Assembly: GCF_000247995.1 (NCBI RefSeq)
Contig: NZ_BAFE01000056.1
Location: 1 to 64,000, forward strand
Direction: 5' to 3'
From: Mobilicoccus pelagius NBRC 104925
GTDB lineage: Bacteria > Actinomycetota > Actinomycetes > Actinomycetales > Dermatophilaceae
Length of the DNA: 64,000 nt
Shown: positions 27,739 through 37,966 of the stretch, piece after piece
Numbering within the stretch: the first letter of the stretch is position 1
Layout: each line of letters starts with the position of its first letter
Notes under the pieces: model-generated
What the model saw: the letters and a program-made list of their open reading frames with translations, nothing else
The model's database searches: none
Told to the model about the DNA's origin: nothing
Translations under genes and position numbers: made by a program

Positions 27739-28110
27739 GGAACGGCACTCCTGGGCGAGGCGGGGCGGGCGGTGCGGCCCACCACGACGGATGGGGCGCG
27801 GCGGGGGCGGCGACATCGCCGCCGAAACGCGCACCGTCGCACCGGCGACGACCGGGGCGAGTGGACACGACGAACGGCGGCGAGGCACGCACGTGCACCC
27901 CGTTGGGCAGGTCAAGCGTAGGACCCACCTCCGACAACCCGTGGCCGGCCGGAATGCTTCCGTTCGGCCCGGCACGTTTCGGGACGCCCGTCCAGGTCGC
28001 TTGCTAACATCGGCGGTGCCGCATGATCGCCCGGCCGGGGGCCGGAGGTGAGGCGAACACGGCGACGATGTGACCGCCCCCGCGGACGCATCGAGGGGAA
28101 AGGACCGGGG
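27739..28110. other. Divergent promoter region at the left edge of the polysaccharide island
   Basis: These 372 bases separate mfd (minus) from the hydrolase-led operon (plus). No gene is recognised. On the plus strand TAACAT (28005-28010) fits an actinobacterial -10 element with a leader of about 100 bases. This is also where the island joins the mfd-mazG-eno block. Confidence 0.45.
28005..28010 (+). promoter_or_regulatory. Candidate -10 element (TAACAT) of the ACP/amidotransferase operon
   Basis: TAACAT, preceded by TTGC, fits the TANNNT pattern of sigma-A type promoters. No consensus -35 lies 16-18 bases upstream. The position, about 100 bases before the first gene of the operon, is reasonable. 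Confidence 0.3.
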
Positions 28111-30063
28111 ATGACTCTTCATTTCACGTCGTCGACGTCGTGGCGCATCGCTGTGCCGGTCGCGTATCGGACCGCGCCACGCACCCTTGCCCGGGCGACG
28201 CATCCGAGGACGTGTCCGCCCGGCACGCCCGGTTCGAGGTCCGTGACGGGCCTGCACCCGTCGGCGCAGGGGCGCGATTGGAGGCCCCGACGACGTCTCG
28301 GCTGGGTCGTGGCGGAGGGACGTGCGCTCGCGGTGCGCGTCGATGCCCCTGCAGGCCCCACGGTGGGCGCCCTCGTCGTCTCTCCTCCCGTGGGGCGCGA
28401 GGCCGTCGTCGCGACCCGGACGACCACGGCGCTCGCGCTCGCGGCCGCGGACGCCGGTTTCGTCGCCTTCACGTACTCACCCTCGGGAGAGGGTGATTCG
28501 GCGGATCTTCGCCCAGGGGACGACCTCTCCGAGGCATGGACCGCCGATCTCGCGGCGGTCCTCGCCGCGGCCCGCGCCCACGTCGGCGGCGAGCTTCCGG
28601 TCCACGTCGTGGGGTTGCGCGTGGGGGCCTGCCTCCTCGACGGCCTCAACGGCGCCGGGCCCGGGAGCCGCGTCGCGTGGGAGCCCGTCTCCGGTCGCAG
28701 CTTCCTGCGGCACCACGGCATCATCCGGCAGGACTCGGTCGACGTCCCGGTCGTCGAGGACGGCGTCGAACTCGAAGGGGTCCACTACACGGAGGCCCAG
28801 GCGGCGAGTCTCGCCTCCCTGCGAGCGCCGTGCCGCGGCCCGGGTGTCCTCCTCGAGGAGGACCGCCGGGCCGCCCTCCGCATCGCGCTCGGTGCGCCGT
28901 ACTTCGCGCACGTGCCGATGGACTCGGTCCACCGCATCGTCGACGGATTCGACCGTGGGCCGGCGCGACCCACGACCCCGTGGCGGGGCGAGACGACGGC
29001 GGATCTCATGCTCCCGGACGGGACACGGATCACCGAACGCCGCACCACGCTCGGTCACCTTCCCGTCGTCGTCACCACGTGCCCGGGGGTGCCGATGCGG
29101 GTCGGCGCGACCTTCTCCGCCATGGGCTCGGAAGTCAAGGCCGGGCCGGGGCGCCTGTGGGCGGACGCGGCCCGGCGCCTGGCACCGGAGGGCGTCGTCT
29201 CGATCCGGGCCGACCGCTCGGCCATCGGTGAGGACACCGGCCCAGCCCAGATCGAGGAGCCACGCCCCTACACCGACGGATGCGTCGACGACGTCACCAT
29301 CCCCGCCGCCCACCTGCGGCGATACGGGCTGCCTGTCGTCGGCGTGGGGGTGTGCGCCGGGGCGTGGTCCCTGCTGCGGGCAGCCCAGCGGGGCGTCTTC
29401 GACGAGGTCGTCGCCGTCAACCCCGTGCACTGGAACCCCCGCGAGGAGGTCTACGACGAGGTGTTCTACCGCCATTACCACGGTGGTGACGCGCCGTCGG
29501 GCGCGACGAACCCGCCGTCTGCCGACGGCCCGGGCGCCGCGGACCCGACCCGTGGGAGCGCGGCGGGACGACGCCGGGACCCGCGAAGACTCGCCGCCGC
29601 GATGTTGGGTCGCCTCGAGGCGCGCCGTCCGGGGACCGAGCAGCGGTTGCGTACGGCGATGGAGAGGGTGAGCAAGGAGATGGCGATCCGCCATCCGCGG
29701 GTCAGGTCGGCGTTGCGACCCGACGTCCCGCTCGACCTCGTGTCGATGCTGGTCGGGCCCCTTCGGGGTCCTCTCACGGTGACGTTGCTCTTCGGCACCG
29801 AGGAGTACCGCATCTTCTGCGGCAGGGGGGGGCGCCGTGCGGCGGCCGCCGCGCGACGTCACGGGGTCGACGTCGAAGTCACGCACGATCCCGTCTGCGA
29901 CCACAGCCTGTTCTCGCGGGCGAGCCGCGAGCGCACACTCTCGCTCCTCATCGAGCGGCTCGGAGCTCCCGCCCCCACCGGTGGCGGTGCCCGCACTGGC
30001 GAGGCCTCCACGGCTCCGGGGGACGCGCCTCGTCGCGTCGACACCTGCGCGGAGACGTCATGA
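28111..30063 (+). CDS. Two-module alpha/beta-hydrolase-like protein without a nucleophile Ser
   Basis: A 650-residue cytoplasmic protein that seems to hold two alpha/beta-hydrolase-like modules. Module 1 (about 65-270) has ALVVSPPVGREA, FTYSPSGEGDS, and the turn VVGLRVGACLL, where the usual Ser elbow reads G-L-R-V-G, as in exosortase-A-associated hydrolases. Module 2 (about 310-620) has GVPMRVGATFSAMG, IRADRSAIGED, and the elbow GVGVCAGAW with Cys in place of Ser, then HDPVCDHSLFSRASRE, where a His near the end could complete a triad. The start is ATG 28111 after AAAGGA. The stop overlaps the next gene (ATGA). It opens the operon with the ANL enzyme, NadE-like enzyme, ACP and AsnB-like enzyme. 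A role in acyl transfer or release is a guess. Confidence 0.65.
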   Translation: MTLHFTSSTSWRIAVPVAYRTAPRTLARATHPRTCPPGTPGSRSVTGLHPSAQGRDWRPRRRLGWVVAEGRALAVRVDAPAGPTVGALVVSPPVGREAVVATRTTTALALAAADAGFVAFTYSPSGEGDSADLRPGDDLSEAWTADLAAVLAAARAHVGGELPVHVVGLRVGACLLDGLNGAGPGSRVAWEPVSGRSFLRHHGIIRQDSVDVPVVEDGVELEGVHYTEAQAASLASLRAPCRGPGVLLEEDRRAALRIALGAPYFAHVPMDSVHRIVDGFDRGPARPTTPWRGETTADLMLPDGTRITERRTTLGHLPVVVTTCPGVPMRVGATFSAMGSEVKAGPGRLWADAARRLAPEGVVSIRADRSAIGEDTGPAQIEEPRPYTDGCVDDVTIPAAHLRRYGLPVVGVGVCAGAWSLLRAAQRGVFDEVVAVNPVHWNPREEVYDEVFYRHYHGGDAPSGATNPPSADGPGAADPTRGSAAGRRRDPRRLAAAMLGRLEARRPGTEQRLRTAMERVSKEMAIRHPRVRSALRPDVPLDLVSMLVGPLRGPLTVTLLFGTEEYRIFCGRGGRRAAAAARRHGVDVEVTHDPVCDHSLFSRASRERTLSLLIERLGAPAPTGGGARTGEASTAPGDAPRRVDTCAETS

Positions 30064-31262
30064 CCTCCCCCACCACGACGACCCCCGCCCCACGCGCTGC
30101 GGCGATCGAGGCGTACCTCGCGGCCGTCGCCTTGGGCTGTTCGGCCCTCGTGCGCCCTGTCACCGCCTACGACGGTCTCGACGAGGTCACCGCGCATGTC
30201 GCCCGGGCGTCCTCCCAGCCGTTGGTCGTCACCGACCTCGGGGGGCCACCGTGCACGGTCGATCCGATCCCACCCCGCGCGGGTGAAACGTCCTCGGGTG
30301 AGCCGTTGCTCGCGTTCCACACCTCGGGCTCGACAGGCCGCCCCAAATGCGTCGTCTACCGACGCGACGTCGTCGACGCGCACGCCCGGGCGATCGCAGA
30401 CCGCCTGCGCCTGGATGAAGACGCGATGACCTGGGTCGCTCTGCCGCCCCCGGGGTATGCCTACGGGCTGTCGATCGTCCACAGCCACGCGATCACCGGC
30501 GTTCCGGTGTCCTTCTTCGACGCCGAATGGGGCCTGCCGCAGGTCCCGAGGGACACCGAGCCGCTCGCGGTGTATGTGCTGCCACAACACGTGCCGGTCC
30601 TGCTCTCCGCCGAGCTACCGCCGACCTCCCTGCGGCGGGTCCTGGTGGCCGGAGGGAGATTGTCCGGAACGGCGGCTCGGGCGTTGGCGGAGCGATACCC
30701 GCACCTCGAACTCACGAACATGTACGGGCAGGCCGAGCTCGGGCCCCGACTCACGACGTGGAGCGGCCCGGCCGGGGATTTCGTCGAGGGCACCATCGGC
30801 AGGCCCCTCCCGGGGGTCGACCTGCAGGTGCACGGTGGCGAGTTCCACGCCCGCACCCCGTACGCCATGACCTCGTACGTCCCGGCTCCGTACGACCGGG
30901 TCCTCGACGGGCCGGGCCTCGAGTTCGTCGCGACGCGGGATCGGGGAGTCGAACTCCCCGACGGGTCGCGCCGCCACGAGGGCCGTGCCGATCACGTCCT
31001 CAACGTGGCCGGCACGAAGATCGACGCCCAGGTGGTGCGCGGTCTCGTCGAGGACGCGTTCTCGCCGATCGTGGTCCGTGTGGACGCCCGTCCGGCGCGG
31101 GTCGGCGGGGACGTCGTGCCGGTGATCCAGATCGTGCCGGGCGCGGAGTCCGTCGCGAAGGGGGCCGTGCGCCGGGTGCTGCACGCCGAGATCGGCTCGG
31201 TGGCGGCGTTGTGTGACATCAGGATCGTCGAACGACTGGAAGTGGGGGAAAGCGGAAAATGA
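30060..31262 (+). CDS. Short ANL-superfamily acyl-adenylating enzyme
   Basis: A 400-residue AMP-binding enzyme that would activate a carboxylic acid as acyl-AMP and pass it to a thiol. The A3 phosphate loop is FHTSGSTGRPKCVVY, the A5 motif is TNMYGQAELGPR, and the A7/A8 hinge is HEGRADHVLNVAGTKIDAQ. The C-terminal lid is short, and the A10 Lys is the final residue (VGESGK then stop). The N-terminal region is also about 100 residues shorter than in acyl-CoA synthetases. The natural partner is likely the ACP two genes on. The ATG overlaps the hydrolase stop, and its stop overlaps the NadE-like start. The acid activated is unknown. Confidence 0.82.
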   Translation: MTSPTTTTPAPRAAAIEAYLAAVALGCSALVRPVTAYDGLDEVTAHVARASSQPLVVTDLGGPPCTVDPIPPRAGETSSGEPLLAFHTSGSTGRPKCVVYRRDVVDAHARAIADRLRLDEDAMTWVALPPPGYAYGLSIVHSHAITGVPVSFFDAEWGLPQVPRDTEPLAVYVLPQHVPVLLSAELPPTSLRRVLVAGGRLSGTAARALAERYPHLELTNMYGQAELGPRLTTWSGPAGDFVEGTIGRPLPGVDLQVHGGEFHARTPYAMTSYVPAPYDRVLDGPGLEFVATRDRGVELPDGSRRHEGRADHVLNVAGTKIDAQVVRGLVEDAFSPIVVRVDARPARVGGDVVPVIQIVPGAESVAKGAVRRVLHAEIGSVAALCDIRIVERLEVGESGK

Positions 31263-32239
31263 CCATCAGCGAACAGGTCGACGCGCGCTGCGCGTGGATC
31301 GCCGACCAGGTGAGCGCACTGGGCAAGAAGGGTGCCCTCGTGCAGCTCTCTGGGGGTATCGACTCGAGCGTGGTCGTGCATCTGTGTGCGCGGGCGTTGG
31401 GGCCGGAGAACGTGACGGCGTTGTACCTGCCCGACGCGGCGAGCACGGGCGAGGAGACGCGCGGGTTCGTCGACGCGGCGGTCGCGAGCGCCGGGGTGCG
31501 TCTCGTGGAGCGGCCCATCGGCGCGGCCATCGAGGCGTCTCAGCCGATCTCGGAGATCACCGAGATCATCCGCAAGTACGCGCCTGAATACGACCCCGAG
31601 ACCGACGCTTACGCGGTCAACGCGGTGCCGTCGCTCGCCAAGCGGCTGGGCACGCTCGTGTACCGCATCTCGATCGGCCCGCGGCACGGCGAGCCGACGA
31701 AGACGCTGTCGACGTCGGTCGACGACCTGCGCGCCGTCATCGCGTACCAAAACCGCAAGCAGCGCACCCGAATGACGTTCGCGTACGCGGAAGCGGAGAA
31801 GGACAACCTCGCGGTCGTGGGCGCGAGTAACGGCGACGAGCTCGACACGGGGTTCGTCGTCAAGTACGGCGACGACGCCGCCGACGTGTGCGCGATCGGA
31901 GACCTGTCCAAGCCGCAGGTCTACGCGTTCGCCGAGGAGCTCGGGGTGCCGGCCGAGATCATCGCCCGCCCGCCGACGACGGACACGTACGCGCTCAAGC
32001 AGACGCAGGAGACCTACTACTACGCCCTCCCCGCCGACGTACTGCGCCGCCTCGCCCTGGCGGCGGACGCGCAGGGCATGGACGCGCTCGACGTGTCCCC
32101 GTTCCTGGCCGACGCGCCGGGCTGGAGCGAGAGCGCCCTGCGCCAGGTTGCGACCGGCCTGCTCGCCACGCTGCGTTACCAGCGCACCCGCAGCCTGCGT
32201 CCCTGCCATGAGGACGAGACGGGCCTGACCGGCCGCTGA
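31259..32239 (+). CDS. NadE-like ammonia-dependent amidotransferase/synthetase
   Basis: A 326-residue enzyme of the adenine-nucleotide alpha-hydrolase fold, related to NAD synthetase. The pyrophosphatase loop is LSGGIDSSVV (residues 30-39), and GASNGDELDTGFVVKYGDDAADVCAIGDLSKPQVY is the NadE-type core. The glutaminase (nitrilase) domain of large NadE is absent, so it would use free ammonia or ammonia handed over by a partner. The middle (RISIGPRHGEPTKTL) differs from housekeeping NadE, and the operon setting points to a pathway enzyme that adenylates and amidates a carboxylate. Nicotinate adenine dinucleotide as substrate cannot be excluded. Its start overlaps the ANL gene stop. Confidence 0.8.
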   Translation: MTISEQVDARCAWIADQVSALGKKGALVQLSGGIDSSVVVHLCARALGPENVTALYLPDAASTGEETRGFVDAAVASAGVRLVERPIGAAIEASQPISEITEIIRKYAPEYDPETDAYAVNAVPSLAKRLGTLVYRISIGPRHGEPTKTLSTSVDDLRAVIAYQNRKQRTRMTFAYAEAEKDNLAVVGASNGDELDTGFVVKYGDDAADVCAIGDLSKPQVYAFAEELGVPAEIIARPPTTDTYALKQTQETYYYALPADVLRRLALAADAQGMDALDVSPFLADAPGWSESALRQVATGLLATLRYQRTRSLRPCHEDETGLTGR

Positions 32240-32282
32240 CGCCGCGGCACCACACCACACGACACGAACCACAGGAGAAGAC

Positions 32283-32528
32283 ATGAGCAAGCGCACCTGG
32301 AACGAGGTCGAGCAGGACCTGCTCGACGACGTGTTCTACGCCCACGACGCCGAGACGGTGAAGAGCGCCGACGACCTCGCGAAGGCGGGCGTCCTCGACT
32401 CGCTGTCGATCGTTGCGATCCTCGAGACCCTCATCGACGCGAGTGGGGACGAGGAGGCGTTCGACGCCGCGGAGGCCTCGGACTTCCGCAACCTGAGCAC
32501 CATCCGCGCCCTGTACGAGAAGGCCTGA
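32283..32528 (+). CDS. Acyl carrier protein
   Basis: An 81-residue acidic protein with the four-helix ACP pattern. The phosphopantetheine site is the Ser of VLDSLSIVAIL (Ser40), preceded by DDLAKAGV, in the usual place. A ribosome site (AGGAGA) lies seven bases before ATG 32283. It stands alone without ketosynthase genes, so it is probably a loading platform for the acyl group activated by the ANL enzyme. The AsnB-like gene begins one base after its stop. A separate fatty-acid ACP is expected elsewhere in the genome. Confidence 0.88.
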   Translation: MSKRTWNEVEQDLLDDVFYAHDAETVKSADDLAKAGVLDSLSIVAILETLIDASGDEEAFDAAEASDFRNLSTIRALYEKA

Positions 32529-32529
32529 C

Positions 32530-34362
32530 GTGTGCGGGGTGGCGGCCCTGGTCGGCGCCCCGCACATCGGGGCCGACGTCGACGCCGCGGCGGCGGCCAT
32601 CGCGGGGCGGGGTCCGGACGGGGTGACGCGCTGGAGTGACGAGTCGCTCCTCCTCGTCTCCTCGCGCCTGGGGCACTGGGACGAGGGGACGGCTCAACAG
32701 CCGTTCGTCGACGGCCGGGGCGGCGTGGCGGCGTTCAACGGGGAGCTGTTCAACCTGGTCGAGCTCCAGGACGTCCTCGGACGTCCCGGCGCCTCGGAGG
32801 TCGAGGTGCTCCTCGCCGGCGTGCAGGCGCAGGGCCCGGAGTTCCTGCGCCGCGTCGACGGGCAGTTCGCCCTCGTCGCGCGCTGCACGGCGGAGGGCCC
32901 CGTGCTGCTCGCGCGCGACCGGTTCGGTATCGCGCCGCTGTACTGGGCGCAGACGCCGGGCGGGGTCGCGGCGGGCTCGGACCTGGGCGCCGTCCTGGCC
33001 CTCCGGGGTGGAGACGCGACGGCCAACCCCGCTGGCCTGACGGCGATCCTGGCCGAGTGGGCGCCCACGGGGGAACTCACCCCGTTCGAGGGCGTCCACC
33101 AGGTGCCTCCGGGGCACGTCGTCACCGTCACCCCCTCCCCCGACGGCGTAGTACTGGGCGTCGCCCGCTGGGTCCCGCCCATCGGGGACCCGCGGTCCGG
33201 CGCCACCTGCGACGAGGCCGCGCTCGACGCGCTGGAGCGTGCCGTCCGGGACTCCGTGCGGGCGCGGTTGCGCTCCACGGGCACGGTCGCCTGCCTGCTG
33301 TCCGGCGGCATCGACTCGACGATCGTCGGCGGGTTCGCCCGCGAGGAGGGCGCGGACCTGGGCCTGGCTCTGTGCCTGCAGGGTGACGACCTGGTCGGTG
33401 AGCGGCAGCGCGAGGTGGCCGATGCCCTGGGCATGCGGCTCGTCCAGCACGAGCTCACTCCGGGCGAGGTGGTCGACACCCTGGCCCACTACGTCTCGAC
33501 GCGGCGCGTGCCGCTCGTGCGGTTGGGACCTGTCGGCATGACCGCCCTCGCGCGGCGCGCCGCCCGCGGGGGCATCCGCGGGGTCCTGTCGGGCGAGGGC
33601 GCGGACGAGCTGTTCGCCGGCTACGACTCCTACCGACTCCTGGCCGCGCGGGCCGGGGCGTTCGGTGACCCGAAGCGCTTGCCGTGGGCCGCGTTCGGCG
33701 CCCCGGAGTTCGGCGCCGACCGCGGCCCGGTGTGGGCCCGGTCGTACTGGCGCGGCCTGGTGGCGTTCTCGACCGGTGCCGGCGCGCGACGCGTCGACAT
33801 CCTGCGTCCCGTCGCCGACCTGTTGCGCCCACCGCTGCGCGAGGCCGTGCTCGAGCCCGCCGCGGCCGCGCCGATGGACGGCACCGGTGACCCGTTGGAG
33901 GCACGGCGCCGGCTCGACGTGGAGAACCTGCTCGGTGCATACCTGCTCACCGTGCAGGGCGATCACGCCTGGATGGAGGAGGGCGTCGAGCTGCGCCCGC
34001 CCTACCTCGCCGCACCCGTCGCCGAGTGGGCGTCGGCGCGGCCGGTCACACAGTTCGTGCGGATCGACCAGGGCAAGGTCCCGGTGCGGGCGTTGCTCCC
34101 CCGACTGGCGCAGCGACGACCGGCGCTCGCCGGGCTCGGTTTCGCAAAGGCCGCGTTCCGCGTCGACGTGTCGTTCGTGCAACGCGACCCCGCCGCGTTC
34201 GACCGCCTGGCCGAGTACGCCGCCGCCTGCCCGGATCGGTTCGTCGACCACGACGCGCTCACGCACCGGATCGAGCAGGTCCGCGCGGCGGGCGCCTGCA
34301 GCGAGGCGGAGTCGGAGCTGCTCACGTTCGCGGCGTCGCTGGGGATCCTGGCCAACAGCTGA
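32530..34362 (+). CDS. Asparagine-synthetase (glutamine-hydrolysing)-like amidotransferase
   Basis: A 610-residue class II amidotransferase. The GTG start (32530) is followed directly by Cys2, the N-terminal nucleophile (MCGVAALVG). The glutaminase domain (1-210) shows RGPDG, FNGELFN and LARDRFGIAPLYW. The synthetase domain begins about residue 230 with the PPi loop LLSGGIDSTIVGG (about 257-269) and continues with LSGEGADELFAGYDSY. It would move glutamine ammonia to an acyl-adenylate. Since it ends an operon with ANL, NadE-like and ACP genes, the substrate is more likely an ACP-bound or sugar carboxylate than free aspartate. The stop lies 14 bases from the convergent rmlA stop. Confidence 0.85.
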   Translation: MCGVAALVGAPHIGADVDAAAAAIAGRGPDGVTRWSDESLLLVSSRLGHWDEGTAQQPFVDGRGGVAAFNGELFNLVELQDVLGRPGASEVEVLLAGVQAQGPEFLRRVDGQFALVARCTAEGPVLLARDRFGIAPLYWAQTPGGVAAGSDLGAVLALRGGDATANPAGLTAILAEWAPTGELTPFEGVHQVPPGHVVTVTPSPDGVVLGVARWVPPIGDPRSGATCDEAALDALERAVRDSVRARLRSTGTVACLLSGGIDSTIVGGFAREEGADLGLALCLQGDDLVGERQREVADALGMRLVQHELTPGEVVDTLAHYVSTRRVPLVRLGPVGMTALARRAARGGIRGVLSGEGADELFAGYDSYRLLAARAGAFGDPKRLPWAAFGAPEFGADRGPVWARSYWRGLVAFSTGAGARRVDILRPVADLLRPPLREAVLEPAAAAPMDGTGDPLEARRRLDVENLLGAYLLTVQGDHAWMEEGVELRPPYLAAPVAEWASARPVTQFVRIDQGKVPVRALLPRLAQRRPALAGLGFAKAAFRVDVSFVQRDPAAFDRLAEYAAACPDRFVDHDALTHRIEQVRAAGACSEAESELLTFAASLGILANS

Positions 34363-34376
34363 CGGAAGCCGCGGAC

Positions 34377-36321
<1,945 letters not shown>

Positions 36322-36394
36322 CCTCGCCCGCGCGGCCCTGACCGCACCCACTCCCACCGCACACGCCCCCCACGCGCCTCCAGGAGACCTCCCC

Positions 36395-37777
36395 GTGACC
36401 GACCTCGCCGTGCACACGACCGACATCCCGGGCCTGCTCGTCGTCGACCTGCCCGTCCACGGCGACAACCGCGGATGGTTCAAGGAGAACTGGCAGCGGG
36501 CCAAGATGACGGGGCTGGGCCTGCCGGACTTCGGCCCGGTGCAGCAGAACGTGTCGTTCAACGACGAGGTCGGCGTCACGCGGGGGGTGCACGCCGAGCC
36601 GTGGGACAAGTTCGTGTCCGTCGCCACCGGGCGGGTGTTCGGAGCGTGGGTCGACCTGCGAGCCGGCGACACGTTCGGCGCCGTCGTCACGTGCGAGATC
36701 ACCCCGGAGCGGGCCGTGTTCGTGCCCCGCGGGGTGGGCAACGCCTACCAGACGCTCGAGCCGGCGACGGCCTACTCCTACCTCGTCAACGACCACTGGA
36801 GCCCCGCCGCCAAGGAGCGGTACACGTTCGTGCAGCTCGGCGACCCGGAGCTGGCCATCCCGTGGCCCATCCCGCTCGAGAAGGCGATCCTCTCGGACGC
36901 CGACAAGGCGCACCCGGCGCTCGCCGACGCGACCCCGTTCACGCCCGGCCGGGCCGTGGTTCTCGGCGCGAGCGGGCAGCTCGGGCGGGCCCTGCGCGGG
37001 GCCCTGCCCGACGCGGTGTTCCTCACCCGCGCTGAGGCCGACCTCACCGAGCCCGCCTCCCTGTCGGGCATCGACCTCGACGGGATCGACACGATCGTCA
37101 ACGCCGCCGCCTACACCGCTGTCGACGCGGCCGAGACGCCCGAGGGACGTCGCGAGGCGTGGGCTGCCAACGTGGCCGGTGTCGGTGCGCTCGTCGATCT
37201 GGCCCGCCGACACTCGTGCCGCCTCGTCCACGTGAGCAGCGATTACGTGTTCGACGGCACGGCCGAGGAGCATGACGAGGACGAGCCGTTCAGCCCCCTC
37301 GGCGTCTACGGACAGACGAAGGCCGCCGGCGACGCGCTCGTCGCGTCATGGGGAAAGCACTACATCGTGCGCACCAGCTGGGTCGTCGGCGAGGGCAGGA
37401 ACTTCGTCGCGACGATGGCCGCACTCGCCGACAAGGGCGTCAGCCCGTCGGTCGTCGACGACCAGTACGGGCGGCTCACGTTCACGCAGGACCTCGCCGC
37501 CGGCATCGCCCACCTTCTCGCCGCCGGCGCCGAGTACGGCACGTACAACCTCACGAACTCCGGCCCCGTGCAGACGTGGGCCGACATCGCCGCCGACGTG
37601 TACGAGCTGCGCGGCCGATCCCGCGACGACGTCACGCGCGTGAGCACCGAGGAGTACGGCGCCGGCAAGGACATGGCACCGCGACCCACGCACAGCGCGC
37701 TCGACCTGGCCAAGATCACCGCAGCCGGTTTCGACGTCCCGCATGCCTCCGAGAGGCTGCGCAGGATGCTCGCGTAA
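36395..37777 (+). CDS. Fused RmlC-RmlD: dTDP-4-keto-6-deoxyglucose epimerase and dTDP-4-keto-rhamnose reductase
   Basis: A 460-residue fusion of the last two dTDP-rhamnose steps. Residues 1-180 are the RmlC cupin: NRGWFKENWQ, QQNVSFNDEVGVTRGVHAE with the catalytic His, and NAYQTLEPATAYSYLV with the conserved Tyr. Residues 188-460 are the RmlD reductase: VVLGASGQLGRALRGAL (NAD(P) loop), NAAAYTAVDAAE, VSSDYVFDGT and YGQTKAAGD with Tyr/Lys. The two are joined by a short Pro/Thr linker. Fusions of this kind occur in Micrococcales. GTG 36395 follows CAGGAGA by eight bases. Confidence 0.93.
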   Translation: MTDLAVHTTDIPGLLVVDLPVHGDNRGWFKENWQRAKMTGLGLPDFGPVQQNVSFNDEVGVTRGVHAEPWDKFVSVATGRVFGAWVDLRAGDTFGAVVTCEITPERAVFVPRGVGNAYQTLEPATAYSYLVNDHWSPAAKERYTFVQLGDPELAIPWPIPLEKAILSDADKAHPALADATPFTPGRAVVLGASGQLGRALRGALPDAVFLTRAEADLTEPASLSGIDLDGIDTIVNAAAYTAVDAAETPEGRREAWAANVAGVGALVDLARRHSCRLVHVSSDYVFDGTAEEHDEDEPFSPLGVYGQTKAAGDALVASWGKHYIVRTSWVVGEGRNFVATMAALADKGVSPSVVDDQYGRLTFTQDLAAGIAHLLAAGAEYGTYNLTNSGPVQTWADIAADVYELRGRSRDDVTRVSTEEYGAGKDMAPRPTHSALDLAKITAAGFDVPHASERLRRMLA

Positions 37778-37966
37778 GCGAACGGTGGCCCACGCCTCAG
37801 TCGCGCAGATGTGTTGTGGCCGAAATGCATCCGAATTGCACACGGGGCCTTTCGGTCTGCTCGCGGCCGATCGAGTACGCTCGTTCAGGACGCCTGCCCA
37901 ATTCATGGGGGGCCGTGTGAGGCGGCGTCGGGGACAACACGACCGCCGAGGTTTTGAGGAGCCATC

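Noticed and set aside
23827-27921. A plus-strand open frame of 1364 codons opposite mfd
   Set aside because: It mirrors mfd codons and is full of Val/Glu/Gly/Asp runs with no domain. mfd on the minus strand has all expected motifs.
31259-32239. Housekeeping NAD synthetase
   Set aside because: The P-loop and KYGD core are NadE-like, but the missing glutaminase domain, altered middle part and operon with ANL, ACP and AsnB-like genes favour a pathway enzyme. Not excluded.
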